DNA of 35,606 nt from Gammaproteobacteria bacterium. GTDB lineage: Bacteria > Pseudomonadota > Gammaproteobacteria > Tenderiales > Tenderiaceae. The number at the start of each line of letters is the position of its first letter. The first letter of the stretch is position 1. The notes beneath the pieces are model-generated. The model did not search any database. It saw only the letters and a list, made by a program, of their open reading frames with translations, and was not told the DNA's origin. The DNA is taken from assembly GCA_021731365.1 (NCBI GenBank), contig JAKFXL010000020.1, forward strand, positions 1 through 35,606, written 5' to 3'. Position numbers and translations under genes: made by a program. Positions 8,078-18,065 of this stretch are shown here, one piece after another.

Positions 8078-9220
8078 TTAGGTAGTGACCAGTTTGCGGT
8101 GTGTCTGTATTGACATCAGGATGCCAAAACCGGTCATGAGTGTGATCATGGAGGTGCCACCGTAGCTGATGAGTGGCAGCGGGACACCCACAACCGGTAG
8201 CAGCCCTGAGACCATGCCGATGTTGACGGCCAGATAGACAAAAAAGGTGATCGTCAGACTGCCCGCCAGTAGTCGGGTAAAGCTGTTTTGGGCCTGGTTG
8301 GCGATGTAGAGTCCACGCAGGATAATAAAGAGGTAGACCGCCAGCAGTAGTACGATGCCAAAAAAGCCAAACTCTTCGGCAAAGACGGCAAAGATAAAGT
8401 CGGTGGAGCGCTCCGGAATAAAGTCCAGTTGTGACTGGGTGCCATTAAGCCACCCCTTGCCGTAGAGGCCACCGGAGCCGATGGCGATCATGGACTGAAT
8501 GATGTGGTAACCGGTGCCAAGGGGGTCGGTCTCGGGGTCGATGAAGGTGAGTACCCGCTGGCGCTGGTAGTCATGCATGCCAAAAAACCACATAAGGGGT
8601 GCGGCGCAGGCACCCAGTAGGGCGACAGTGCCTATAAAACGCCAGGAGATACCGGAGAGCAGTACTACAAATATCCCCGCAGTGCAGACCAGCAGTGAGG
8701 TGCCCAGGTCCGGTTGCATGGCGATCAGGCCGACGGGGGCAAAGATGAGCGCGGCGGCCACAGCGGTGGTTTTGAGTGACGGCGGCAGGCGGCTCTCCGC
8801 CAGGTACCAGGCGACCATCATCGGCACGGCAACCTTCATGATTTCAGAGGGTTGGAAGCGGACAAAACCGAGATCGAGCCAGCGTTGCGCCCCTTTGCTG
8901 ATATCACCAACTATCTCTACCGCCAGCAGCATTATTATGCCGGCACCAAACAGCCAAGGGGTCCAGCGCTCAAGCTGGTGTGGTGGAATATGGGCTACCC
9001 CCACCATGACACCAAAGGCGAGTCCAAGGCGGATTATCTGACGCCAGATATGTTCCAGGTCCTGGCCGCTGGCGCTATAGAGCACCACCAGACCGATGGC
9101 GGCCAGTAGCAACAGGCCAGCCAGCAGCGGCCAATCCAGGTGCATGCCCCGGGTAAAGAGCGCGCCCTGTTTGTGGCGGTCGACCCAGGGCAGATAGTGT
9201 TTCTGACGGTAGCGGGTCAT
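8078..9220 (-). CDS. rodA: Rod-shape peptidoglycan glycosyltransferase RodA
   Basis: SEDS-family glycan polymerase of the elongasome, partnered with PBP2. The 380-residue protein has about ten membrane spans. It contains the SEDS signatures QPDLGTS (about residues 170-176), the stretch around GSGGLYGKGWLNGTQSQLDFIPE, here seen as GSGGLYGKG and LDFIPERSTDFIF, and the C-terminal PLISYGGTS. Start and stop overlap mrdA and rlpA by a few bases, so it is translationally coupled in the mre-mrd block. Confidence 0.96.
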   Translation of the reverse strand: MTRYRQKHYLPWVDRHKQGALFTRGMHLDWPLLAGLLLLAAIGLVVLYSASGQDLEHIWRQIIRLGLAFGVMVGVAHIPPHQLERWTPWLFGAGIIMLLAVEIVGDISKGAQRWLDLGFVRFQPSEIMKVAVPMMVAWYLAESRLPPSLKTTAVAAALIFAPVGLIAMQPDLGTSLLVCTAGIFVVLLSGISWRFIGTVALLGACAAPLMWFFGMHDYQRQRVLTFIDPETDPLGTGYHIIQSMIAIGSGGLYGKGWLNGTQSQLDFIPERSTDFIFAVFAEEFGFFGIVLLLAVYLFIILRGLYIANQAQNSFTRLLAGSLTITFFVYLAVNIGMVSGLLPVVGVPLPLISYGGTSMITLMTGFGILMSIQTHRKLVTT

Positions 9221-11070
9221 GGCGCGGGCGCGGCTCCTAAAAGATAGTGGTCGATGACCGCCCCGGCGACGGGGGCCGCCACCGAACCTCCGTGGCCACC
9301 GTTTTCAACAATCACCGCGATAGCGATGGTGGGATTGTCGGCCGGGGCAAAGGCGACAAACAGGGCGTGGTCGCGCAGATGTTTGGGGGTCATCTCTTCA
9401 TTGTACTTGGCCCCCTGCTTAATGCTGGCGACCTGTGCGGTACCGGTCTTGCCGCCAATCTGGTAGGGCTGGTCGTGGGCGATGCGGCGGGCGGTACCAC
9501 GGTCACCGTGTACCACATTGATCATGCCGTCGATTACCGCCTTCCAGTGGCGCTCATTCACCTTTTTAATGGTTGTGCTGGGGTGTTCCGGTACAAAAGG
9601 CAGCAGCTTGGTCTGGGTATCGGCGATCTGTTTCAGCAGGTGGGGCTGATGGTACTGGCCGCCGTTTGCTAGGGTGGCGGTGGTGACTGCCAGCTGCAGT
9701 GGTGTGGTCAGGGTAAACCCCTGGCCGATGCCGGTGATCAAGGTTTCGCCCAGATACCAGGGTTTATTGTAGGTTTTACGTTTCCAGCGGGTGGAGGGAA
9801 GAATACCCGAGGCCTCACCAGCGATGTCGATGCCGGTGCTTTTACCAAAGCCAAACTGGATCAGGTAGTCGTGCAGCCGGTCGACACCCAGCGCCTGGGC
9901 CAGCTCGTAGAAGTAGACATCACACGACTCGGTCACCGCCTTTTTCAGATCAGTCGGGCCGTGGCCATCCTTTTTCCAGTCGCGGTAACGGTGTGAGCTG
10001 CCTTTGAGCGAGTACCAGCCGCGACAGAAGATGGTGTGGTTGGCATCAACGGCCCCCAGCTCCTGCCCCGCCAGGGCAACAAACGGTTTGAAGGTGGAGC
10101 CGGGCGGGTATTGTCCCTGCAGGGCGCGGTTAAACAGAGGTCTGGAGGGTGACTCCTGCAGCTCCTTGTAGCTCTTGCGGTCTATGCCGTTGATGAACAG
10201 GTTGGGGTCAAAGTCACCGGTGCTGACCAGGGTCAGTACCTCACCGTTTTTGGGGTTGATGGCCACCACCGCTCCAGCCTCTTCGCCCATCGCCTCGCGG
10301 GCGACACGCTGCAGCTCCACATCCAGTGTCAGCACAATGTTTTTACCGGGGATGGGTTCGATGCGATCCAGTACCCTGACCATCCGGCCAAAGGCGTTGG
10401 TCTCTACCCGCTGATAACCCACGGTGCCGTGCAGTACCTTTTCGTAGGATTTCTCTATCCCCTGTTTGCCGATGTGGGTAGTGGCGGCGTAGTTGGCGAC
10501 ATCAATCTCTCCCATATCCTTTTCGCTGATCCGTCCAACATAGCCTATGGCGTGGGCCGCCAATGCGGCTTGTGGATAGTGGCGTACCAGGCGTGCCTGG
10601 ACCTCAACACCGGGGAAGCGGTGGCGATTGACGGCCAGCCGTGCCACCTCGGTTTCGTTCAGGCGGAAACGCAGGGTGGCGGGCTGAAAGCGGCGCTGCT
10701 GATGGAGCTGCTCCTTAAACCGGTCAATGTCACGGTCACTGACCTCAACCAGCTCTGCCAGCTGTGTGATCAGCAGATCCATGTTTTTTACCTGTTCGGC
10801 AACAATCTCCAGTGAAAAAGAGGGTTGGTTTTGTGCCAGCAGGATCCCGTTGCGGTCATGTATCTGGCCCCGTATCGGGGGCAGAGGCACAATGCCCACA
10901 CGATTGTTTTGTGAGAGCGCGCTGTAGTGTTCGTGGCCAATCACCTGCAGGTAGACCATGCGGGTGATGATAATCAGGATGACCAATATAATGCCAACCA
11001 GCGCCACAATAGTGCGGTTGGTGAAGAGATGGGTTTCGCGGATGTGATCTTTCAGGTCAAGCTGAGGCAT
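9217..11070 (-). CDS. mrdA: Penicillin-binding protein 2 (peptidoglycan DD-transpeptidase)
   Basis: Class B PBP that cross-links peptidoglycan during elongation, working with RodA. An N-terminal membrane anchor covers about residues 22-43. The pedestal domain begins with PPIRGQIHDRNG. The transpeptidase motifs are S325-T-F-K328, S382-C-D384 and K541-T-G543. At 617 residues the length is as expected. Its stop overlaps the rodA start by four bases. About 56 bases separate it from mreD. Confidence 0.96.
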   Translation of the reverse strand: MPQLDLKDHIRETHLFTNRTIVALVGIILVILIIITRMVYLQVIGHEHYSALSQNNRVGIVPLPPIRGQIHDRNGILLAQNQPSFSLEIVAEQVKNMDLLITQLAELVEVSDRDIDRFKEQLHQQRRFQPATLRFRLNETEVARLAVNRHRFPGVEVQARLVRHYPQAALAAHAIGYVGRISEKDMGEIDVANYAATTHIGKQGIEKSYEKVLHGTVGYQRVETNAFGRMVRVLDRIEPIPGKNIVLTLDVELQRVAREAMGEEAGAVVAINPKNGEVLTLVSTGDFDPNLFINGIDRKSYKELQESPSRPLFNRALQGQYPPGSTFKPFVALAGQELGAVDANHTIFCRGWYSLKGSSHRYRDWKKDGHGPTDLKKAVTESCDVYFYELAQALGVDRLHDYLIQFGFGKSTGIDIAGEASGILPSTRWKRKTYNKPWYLGETLITGIGQGFTLTTPLQLAVTTATLANGGQYHQPHLLKQIADTQTKLLPFVPEHPSTTIKKVNERHWKAVIDGMINVVHGDRGTARRIAHDQPYQIGGKTGTAQVASIKQGAKYNEEMTPKHLRDHALFVAFAPADNPTIAIAVIVENGGHGGSVAAPVAGAVIDHYLLGAAPAP

Positions 11071-11126
11071 GGGTAGCAGCTAACCTGAGTGTGGCAAAAG
11101 TGGTGGTTTGCAGACAGTACTGGTGT

Positions 11127-11621
11127 TCATCCCCGAACCCCAAAATGGCGTCTGATGTCGCGCAGGATCAGGTAGAGCCATGGCCATAGCAGGGTGCTGC
11201 TAAGGGTGGGCAGCCAGTAGAGCCAACGCTGATTATTGATCCCCGTGATGCCGCTGACCCAAAGCAGTAATAACTGATAAAGCAGTAACAGCGCCATTAC
11301 ACTCAGCGCCTGCTGCCAGCGGGGGTAGACCCTCACCTGCTGGTGCACCCGGTGGGTCAGGTAGGCGACCACCACCAGTGCCAGGGCGTGTTGGCCGAGC
11401 ACGGCACCCCGGAGTGTGTCGAGCAGTAGCCCCAGTCCCAAACCGCTGATGATGCCGACCCGCTGTGGTAGCGCCATGCACCAATAAATCAGTACCAGGG
11501 CGACCCACTCCGGACGTAGCAGTACCAACCACTCGGGCATGGGCAGAATGGTCAGCAGCAGCGCGGCCACAAAGGTGAGAATGATGATGATCCCACCACG
11601 GGGACGAATGGCCTGGCTCAT
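11127..11621 (-). CDS. mreD: Rod shape-determining protein MreD
   Basis: Small inner-membrane protein of the elongasome, linking MreB and MreC with RodA/PBP2. The 164-residue sequence is almost wholly hydrophobic with about five to six spans and the typical RPEWVALVLIYW motif near residue 37. Its start overlaps the mreC stop by four bases. Membrane profile, length and operon position make the identification safe despite low sequence conservation in this family. Confidence 0.92.
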   Translation of the reverse strand: MSQAIRPRGGIIIILTFVAALLLTILPMPEWLVLLRPEWVALVLIYWCMALPQRVGIISGLGLGLLLDTLRGAVLGQHALALVVVAYLTHRVHQQVRVYPRWQQALSVMALLLLYQLLLLWVSGITGINNQRWLYWLPTLSSTLLWPWLYLILRDIRRHFGVRG

Positions 11622-12556
11622 TGTGGTCTCTCCTGTGTGGCGGCGGCGGGGGTGGCAGCAGAGGGCTGTTCTGCTGTATCCGCAGGTTGGGCAGGGGGTT
11701 GGGACTCATCAATTGGGGTTGGCCAGACCAGCAGCACCTCACGGCTCTGGCGCAGTTTGGCGGTGGGGGCGGCGGTCACCAGGGCAAAGGGTTGGCCAGG
11801 GTTCTGCTGGATCTGGGTGATGGTGGCGACCGGGTACCCCTCGGGGAAACGGCCACCCAGACCGGTGCTGATCAGCAGGTCACCCACCTCAAGATCAGCA
11901 TCGTTGGGCAGATGAATGACCTCCATTTCGTTAGGGTTGCCGTTGCCAAGGGCAATCGTCCGCAGGCCGTTACGGTTGATGGCCACCGGGATGGCGTGGT
12001 TGGGGTCGGTGATCAGCATGACGGTACTGGTGAGTGGCCCGATGCGGGTCACCTGTCCCATAATGCCATGGGCATCGAGCAGGGGCTGCCCTTCATAGGC
12101 ACCCTGATGACTCCCTTTGTTAATCATCACCTGATGGGTAAAGGGGGCCAGGTCCACCGCTAGCAGTTCAGCGATCAGGACCCGTTCACCAATCTTGAAT
12201 GAGGAGTCGAGCAGCAGCCGCAGACGCTGATTTTCGGACTCCAGCGCTGCGAGCTTTTGCAGCCGGGCATTGTTGACCAATTGGCTGGTTTTAAGTTGAT
12301 CAAGCTCCTCCTGCAAGGTCTTGCGGGTGGTGAAACTCTCACTCATCCAGCCGCCCGCTGTCAGCGGAAAGTTGACGGCGTACTGGATCGGGTAGACCAC
12401 CACGGAGAGGGCGATGCGGACCTCTTTGAGTAGATTGAAACGGTGGTCCACCACCATCAGGGCAACAGCAATGAGCGCACATACCAGAAGGCGTACGTTG
12501 GCAGAGTTGCCGTCTACAAATAACGGTTTAATGGTACATCCTACTGTTGTGGCCAC
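11618..12556 (-). CDS. mreC: Rod shape-determining protein MreC
   Basis: Bitopic periplasmic scaffold that activates PBP2/RodA. There is one N-terminal span (about residues 22-38) and a coiled coil around residues 75-120 (EELDQLKTSQLVNNARLQKL, then ESENQRLRLLLD). Two beta-barrel domains follow, with the family pattern NKGSHQGAYEGQPLLDAHGI, here NKGSHQGAYEGQP, and STGLGGRFPEGYPVA. A low-complexity Pro/Ala/Gln tail covers about residues 275-312. At 312 residues the length is normal. It overlaps mreD by four bases. Confidence 0.95.
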   Translation of the reverse strand: MATTVGCTIKPLFVDGNSANVRLLVCALIAVALMVVDHRFNLLKEVRIALSVVVYPIQYAVNFPLTAGGWMSESFTTRKTLQEELDQLKTSQLVNNARLQKLAALESENQRLRLLLDSSFKIGERVLIAELLAVDLAPFTHQVMINKGSHQGAYEGQPLLDAHGIMGQVTRIGPLTSTVMLITDPNHAIPVAINRNGLRTIALGNGNPNEMEVIHLPNDADLEVGDLLISTGLGGRFPEGYPVATITQIQQNPGQPFALVTAAPTAKLRQSREVLLVWPTPIDESQPPAQPADTAEQPSAATPAAATQERPQ

Positions 12557-12626
12557 GGTGGCAGATGGCTGCCGCCGTGGCGTTTGGGTTCCCTTTAGGC
12601 GATGGTCGTCCGTCTGGTGGTGCTAC

Positions 12627-13745
<1,119 letters not shown>

Positions 13746-13893
13746 TCAGGCCCTTGGGCAAGCTATTAGCTGTATACCAAGAGATTTGGCGTACAGCCCG
13801 GCGCTCTTAAAACGGCAGTATCTTGGCTGGAACCATTGCTGTGCCTATTACCGGTTGATCTTCCTGTGCTCTTTCCCGGCGTGGGTGGCAACG

Positions 13894-14124
13894 TTACGTC
13901 TTCCATTTTATCTGGAATTCGATCTCCTCGGCCCCACTGCCACGTTCGTGTTCGATACCAAAGGTGGCGGCCTCTGGCACAACGATGCGCTCGCCTGCGA
14001 TTTGAATGGTGAAACGTTCATCGCGCTCCAGGGCGTCAGCCAGCCGCCGTAATTTGTTGATAAACGCCTTCCGTGAGTAGTGCTTCTCCACATCTCGTTT
14101 ACGGGCTTTTTTTGGACCGGCCAT
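13894..14124 (-). CDS. Amphi-Trp domain-containing protein
   Basis: A 76-residue protein with a basic N-terminus (GPKKARKRDVEKHYSR), a short helical part (FINKLRRLADALE), and beta strands ending in EEIEFQIKW. The last motif, with its alternating acidic and hydrophobic residues and final Trp, fits the small amphi-Trp domain family as I know it. Function is not established. It lies 27 bases downstream of the VC0807-like gene on the same strand and may share its transcript. Confidence 0.7.
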   Translation of the reverse strand: MAGPKKARKRDVEKHYSRKAFINKLRRLADALERDERFTIQIAGERIVVPEAATFGIEHERGSGAEEIEFQIKWKT

Positions 14125-14151
14125 GTTGATTTCCTTAATGGGTTTTTGGGG

Positions 14152-14838
14152 CTACGACGATTTGAACGCTTCGGTAAGTTTCAGCCCGGCGAGCTGCTGG
14201 GTGGCGCGTGATAGATAGTAGAGCACGGCCGCCATGATGAGTGTGGCAGGCAGGGCGATCACCGGATAACTCAGTAGTGTCATGCGCCCCAGCTCCTCGT
14301 TAAAGGCGGCGGTGCCGGTGGGGCTGGTGACGACCCAGGTGGCGAGCATGTAGTTCATGATGGCGGAGAAGAGAAACGAGCCACTTAGCATCCAGGTGGC
14401 GATTTTGAGCCGTGTCTCAAAGGCGGCGCGGTTGCCGCGTTGCTCCAGGTTGCTCTGGATCCGTTCCACATCCATTAATTTGGGGTTGAAGAGCAGAACC
14501 CGTATGAGTGGATAAGGGGTGTAGGCCGAGATGGCAACGGCCAGGCCGATGAGTGCCGGAATGGCGGCCTCCTTGATGGCCAGCCACTGATTGTCCAGCT
14601 GCAACAGGCCGATGCCGCCGGTGAGTAGGGTGCTGATCAGACCGAGCACCGCAAACAGATTGACCTTGCGGTACATAAGCAGATCCCGTAGCCCCCAGCC
14701 GAGTGGAAAGGCGAGCGCCAGCAGCAGTGCATTGACGCTGCCCAATGACTCCGGACCGCTGAACTTCATCAGGATCACGGAGGGGATGACAATGGTGATC
14801 AGCAGTTCGACCAGCGGACTGTTTTTGGGTTGTGACAT
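14152..14838 (-). CDS. VC0807-type integral membrane protein
   Basis: A 228-residue membrane protein with about six hydrophobic segments. The region SPLVELLITIVIPSVILMKF, then GLRDLLMYRKVNLFAVLGLISTLLTG, here GLRDLLMYRK and NLFAVLGLIS, matches the VC0807 family of uncharacterised membrane proteins. Start ATG at 14838 (MSQPKN) is chosen because six extra residues from 14856 add nothing hydrophobic; either is possible. Function is unknown. Confidence 0.7.
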   Translation of the reverse strand: MSQPKNSPLVELLITIVIPSVILMKFSGPESLGSVNALLLALAFPLGWGLRDLLMYRKVNLFAVLGLISTLLTGGIGLLQLDNQWLAIKEAAIPALIGLAVAISAYTPYPLIRVLLFNPKLMDVERIQSNLEQRGNRAAFETRLKIATWMLSGSFLFSAIMNYMLATWVVTSPTGTAAFNEELGRMTLLSYPVIALPATLIMAAVLYYLSRATQQLAGLKLTEAFKSS

Positions 14839-14905
14839 AGCAGGCTCTTGGGTCATTTGTATGTGCGGAGATCTATTTGTGATCCGGTCTGGTGGGCATT
14901 GTAGC

Positions 14906-16000
14906 TCATTGTTCGTCCCTGACCACCGAAGTGCGTTGATGCACCAGCAGCACGATCAGCGTCACGACCGTAATCGGCAACACAAACCCGAGCATGGCGG
15001 TACTGAATGCTGGCAGTGCCACGTGCTCTGTTGTTGCCAGAACCAGATAGAGCACGTAGGCGAGGTAGTAGCCCAGGAACAGCGCCCCCTGCCAGCGCCT
15101 GATCAAGTGGCCGGCGGCGAAAATCGGCAGGCAGGCAAGCGCCACTGCAACCATCACCGGGATGTCAAAGCGGATCATGGACGCCGCGACCTCAAGTCCA
15201 CCCGGTGTGACCAGGGCGGCGATACCGGCAATGCCAAGCAGGTTGAACAGGCAGCTGCCGATGACGTTGCCCACGGCAATGTCACGTTCGCCACGCAGCG
15301 CCGCCACCACTGAGGTGGCCAGTTCCGGTAACGACGTGCCAGCAGCCACGATGGTCAGACCGATGATCACCTCACTCACCCCCAGCGCCCGTGCAATGGT
15401 CACCGCGCTGTCGACCAGCCAGCTGGCACCCAGTACCAGCAGCGTCAGACCGCCGACGATGAGGGCGATCTGAACCGGCAGCCGCGCCAGCCATGGACTC
15501 TTCTCGTCACCGAACTCCTGTTCATACTCGGCCTGTATCGCCGCGCTCTCTTTACGGCTCTGCTGGATGGCAAACACTGTGTAGCCGACGATGCCAGCAG
15601 TGAGAAGCAGGCCATCAAAGAGGCCGATGAAGCCATCAAACGCCATGATCCAGAGCAGCACTGACGCCGCAACCACTAGCGGTACGTCAATCCGGATCAG
15701 CTGCTGTGATACCACCAGCGGCGTGATGATCGCCGCCAGACCAAGCACCATCAGGACGTTAAATATGTTACTGCCGACGATGTTGCCAACAGCGATCCCT
15801 GACTGTCCCGCCAGGCCGGACTGCACACTTACCGCCAGTTCTGGCGCGCTGGTACCAAAGGCGACTACGGTGAGTCCGATCACCAGTGGCGAGATGCCAA
15901 ACCGTAACGCCAGCCGTGAAGCGCCACGTACCAGCAGGTCGGCACCGGCCACCAGCAGCACCAGGCCGAGGATTAAAAACACAATCACTGAAGTACTCAT
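14906..16000 (-). CDS. Calcium/sodium antiporter (CaCA family, YrbG-like)
   Basis: Cation/Ca2+ exchanger of the inner membrane. The 364-residue protein is two inverted halves, each with the alpha-repeat signatures: GTSAPELAVS plus GNIVGSNIFN in the first half, and GTSLPELATS plus GNVIGSCLFN in the second. About ten spans, with a short cytoplasmic loop near residues 150-170 (QQSRKESAAIQAEYEQEFGD). A strong ribosome binding site AGGAGAG precedes ATG at 16000. The adjacent MITE-like element (16032-16142) lies in its 5' region and could affect its expression. Confidence 0.92.
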   Translation of the reverse strand: MSTSVIVFLILGLVLLVAGADLLVRGASRLALRFGISPLVIGLTVVAFGTSAPELAVSVQSGLAGQSGIAVGNIVGSNIFNVLMVLGLAAIITPLVVSQQLIRIDVPLVVAASVLLWIMAFDGFIGLFDGLLLTAGIVGYTVFAIQQSRKESAAIQAEYEQEFGDEKSPWLARLPVQIALIVGGLTLLVLGASWLVDSAVTIARALGVSEVIIGLTIVAAGTSLPELATSVVAALRGERDIAVGNVIGSCLFNLLGIAGIAALVTPGGLEVAASMIRFDIPVMVAVALACLPIFAAGHLIRRWQGALFLGYYLAYVLYLVLATTEHVALPAFSTAMLGFVLPITVVTLIVLLVHQRTSVVRDEQ

Positions 16001-16021
16001 CGGTCTCTCCTGAAAAAAGGG

Positions 16022-16031
16022 GGGTCGGTAT
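16022..16031. repeat. 10-bp direct repeat, left flank of MITE-like element
   Basis: GGGTCGGTAT, identical to 16143-16152 and abutting the terminal inverted repeat of the 111-bp element. Best read as a target-site duplication. Confidence 0.7.
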
Positions 16032-16142
16032 CAATGCTGTTCATTTAGCGAATCTCCGTTCGTCCTGAGCCTGTCGAAGGACTCTGGATGGGTGGCTGGT
16101 GGTTCGACAAGCTCACCACGAACGGCTAAGTGAACAGCATTG
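16032..16142. mobile_element. 111-bp MITE/REP-like inverted-repeat element
   Basis: The ends are 18-bp terminal inverted repeats with one mismatch (16032-16049 and 16125-16142, starting CAATGCTGTTCA). Inside, a second inverted pair (CGTTCGTCCTGAGC... and ...GCTCACCACGAACG) matches with a few differences, so most of the element can fold into a long hairpin. Identical 10-bp direct repeats abut both ends. The core resembles a GTTCGTGGTGAGCTTGTCGAA-type repeat that I know as widespread in environmental proteobacterial genomes. It has no coding capacity, so any movement would need a transposase acting in trans. It lies between the Ca/Na antiporter and the P-II-like gene. Confidence 0.75.
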
Positions 16143-16152
16143 GGGTCGGTAT
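16143..16152. repeat. 10-bp direct repeat, right flank of MITE-like element
   Basis: GGGTCGGTAT, the partner of 16022-16031. Confidence 0.7.
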
Positions 16153-16164
16153 AGATTATCGGGT

Positions 16165-16476
16165 CTAGTGGATGACCCATTCTGCATCAGAGACCATACA
16201 CATGCCGCCAAAACGTTTGAGGTAGGGGCGGACCATCTCGGTGATGGGGCCGACCTGCTCTGCCTCACAGGCGATTAGCAGATAGTGATACTGAAATACC
16301 CCCAGACTGATACCGGAGCGCAGGCCACGTTCGCCCCGCCCCCGCACATCTTCGACCATGGTGTAGCCGGAGATGCCCAGGGCATCCAGTTTTTCAGCAA
16401 TCTGGCCAAAGACATCCTGCTGTAGCACCATCTCAATCCGTTTTACTGGCCGTACGCCGGTCTCGTTGTTCATCAT
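16165..16476 (-). CDS. P-II-like regulator paired with bicarbonate transporter (SbtB-like)
   Basis: A 103-residue P-II-type protein encoded directly downstream of the SbtA-like transporter, the arrangement of the cyanobacterial SbtA-SbtB pair in which SbtB binds and inhibits SbtA in response to adenine nucleotides. Visible features are VKRIEMVLQQDVFGQIAEKL with the following GISGYTMVEDVRGRGERG, given here as KRIEMVLQQ and GYTMVEDVRGRGERG (the P-II nucleotide-binding loop region), and a C-terminal strand. The standard GlnB T-loop tyrosine region is absent, as in divergent P-II proteins. ATG at 16476 is chosen for its strong AGAGGAGAC ribosome binding site; GTG at 16509 would overlap the sbtA stop. 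Confidence 0.82.
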   Translation of the reverse strand: MMNNETGVRPVKRIEMVLQQDVFGQIAEKLDALGISGYTMVEDVRGRGERGLRSGISLGVFQYHYLLIACEAEQVGPITEMVRPYLKRFGGMCMVSDAEWVIH

Positions 16477-16508
16477 TGTCTCCTCTTGATAGTTGTGTTG
16501 TGCCATCA

Positions 16509-17525
16509 CTATTTCCAGATCAGGGTGACGGCAGCGAAGTAGAGCGGAATCCCCGCCACGATGTTAAACGGAAAGGTAAACCCTAATGCCATTGTAAAAT
16601 AGACCCCCGGACGGGCCTCCGGAATGGCGTAACGGACAATGGCCGGTACAACAATATAAGAGGCGCTGGCCGCCAGTACCATCAGCAGCAGGGCATCACC
16701 TTTGGCGAGGCCAAACAACCAGGCAAGGGACATCGCCACTGCGGCGTTGATCATGGGCATCAGCAGTGCAAAGCCCATGACAAAATAGCTCAGGCTCCCT
16801 TTTGATTCCCGTAGTTGCCGTGCTACCAACAGTCCCATTTCGAGCAGGAAGAAGGCCAGCATGCCCTTAAAGATATCCACAGCAAAGGGCTCCATGATCT
16901 TTTTGCCAGTATCGCCAGTCACAAAACCGATTACCAGACTACCAATCAGCAGCAGATGGGCACCGTCGGTAAAGGCCTCGTGCAGCACCTTTTTCAGCGA
17001 CAACGGCGCACTTAACGCCTCATCGGCGGGGGTGGCGGTGGTGGCCTGGGCCTGACGGGCGGTCTGGATGCGTACCAGGGAGGCGAGCAGAACCGCCATG
17101 ATAATTGCCGGCGACTCCATCAGCACCATCGCCACTGTCATGTGGCCGCCAAAATCCACCTGGTTACTGGTAAGAAACTGCTGGGCGGTGATAAAGGTCA
17201 CCGCGCTGACGGAGCCATAGGTGGCGGCCACGGCAGCCGCGTCAAAGGGGTTGATGCGGCGACGCAGGATCAAAAAGCTATAGGCCGGTACCAGCGCCGC
17301 CATGATCAGTGCCGCACATAGCGCCAGCGCCCCGGTCACAGATAGTCCCGTGGCTGCCAGTGCCGCGCCGCCCTTCAGACCAATGGCGATCAGTAGGTAG
17401 AGTGAAAAGAATTTGGCGATTGCGGGGGGAATCTCCAGATTCGAACGTACCGCCCCGGCAAACAGGCCAAAGGCAAAAAAGAGTATGACGGGGTCGATCA
17501 GGTTTTGTAACAGACTGATTTCCAT
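16509..17525 (-). CDS. sbtA: Sodium-dependent bicarbonate transport family permease (SbtA-like)
   Basis: Inner-membrane permease of the SbtA (DUF897) family, which in cyanobacteria imports bicarbonate with Na+. The 338-residue protein has about ten hydrophobic segments in two halves, an N-terminal stretch with DPVILFFAFGLFAGAVRSNL and a repeated GLKGG / SYIVVPAIVRYAIPEA region. A hydrophilic linker of about 15 residues (QTARQAQATTATPADEAL) separates the halves, matching the cytoplasmic loop between SbtA halves. Its stop touches the P-II-like gene. The HPF/RaiA-like gene is 74 bases upstream. Bicarbonate uptake suggests CO2 fixation elsewhere in the genome; this is inferred. Confidence 0.88.
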   Translation of the reverse strand: MEISLLQNLIDPVILFFAFGLFAGAVRSNLEIPPAIAKFFSLYLLIAIGLKGGAALAATGLSVTGALALCAALIMAALVPAYSFLILRRRINPFDAAAVAATYGSVSAVTFITAQQFLTSNQVDFGGHMTVAMVLMESPAIIMAVLLASLVRIQTARQAQATTATPADEALSAPLSLKKVLHEAFTDGAHLLLIGSLVIGFVTGDTGKKIMEPFAVDIFKGMLAFFLLEMGLLVARQLRESKGSLSYFVMGFALLMPMINAAVAMSLAWLFGLAKGDALLLMVLAASASYIVVPAIVRYAIPEARPGVYFTMALGFTFPFNIVAGIPLYFAAVTLIWK

Positions 17526-17599
17526 GATGGTTCTCTCTCAGTAATTAATCATCGGTTGGTATTGTCTGGCCGGGATGGGGCCGCGCCGACAGTGACTGT

Positions 17600-17920
17600 T
17601 CATGATTCTTCCCTGTCAGGGGGGGTGCCGAATGCCTGACCAGCCCGCTGCAGCTGGCGTCCCAATGTGCGTCCGGCCCGCTCTGCGGCGCGATCAATGG
17701 CGATGCCGATATCCGCTTCGGAATCTTCAATGACAATGTCAGGTAATCCGTGCAGGCGTATCCGAAGCTGGCAGAGATGGTCGCCTGTGGCCGATAGATG
17801 CACGCTGACCCGTATTACATGGGCTTGAAAACGGCCCAGGGTAAACAGCAGTCGTTGCTCTACACGGGCGGTTAATGGCTCGTTCAGCGTAATCCCGCAG
17901 GTTTGAATATCGATCTGCAC
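17600..17920 (-). CDS. HPF/RaiA-family ribosome-associated protein
   Basis: A 106-residue protein resembling ribosome hibernation factors: VQIDIQTCGITLNEPL (beta strand), a long helix TARVEQRLLFTLGRF, and VSVHLSATGDHLCQLRIRL with DIAIDRAAERAGRTLGRQL-like second helix (here IAIDRAAERAGRTLGRQL). GTG at 17920 is chosen because AGGGA lies seven bases upstream; TTG at 17938 also opens the frame but has no such site. The C-terminal tail is short and lacks the long-HPF dimerisation domain. It is upstream of sbtA on the same strand and divergent from the nhaR-like gene. Confidence 0.75.
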   Translation of the reverse strand: MQIDIQTCGITLNEPLTARVEQRLLFTLGRFQAHVIRVSVHLSATGDHLCQLRIRLHGLPDIVIEDSEADIGIAIDRAAERAGRTLGRQLQRAGQAFGTPPDREES

Positions 17921-18065
17921 CTGAAAAATCCCTATCAATTGTTGTGGTTGAGATAAAGCCCCCTGTTTCTCTGTCAGTTATTGTGGGCGTATGCCATTAT
18001 CAATAACAGTCGAATATTTATTGTTCTTTGTTCGTTACAGGTTGATGATTGAGGGGGGCTTGCAG

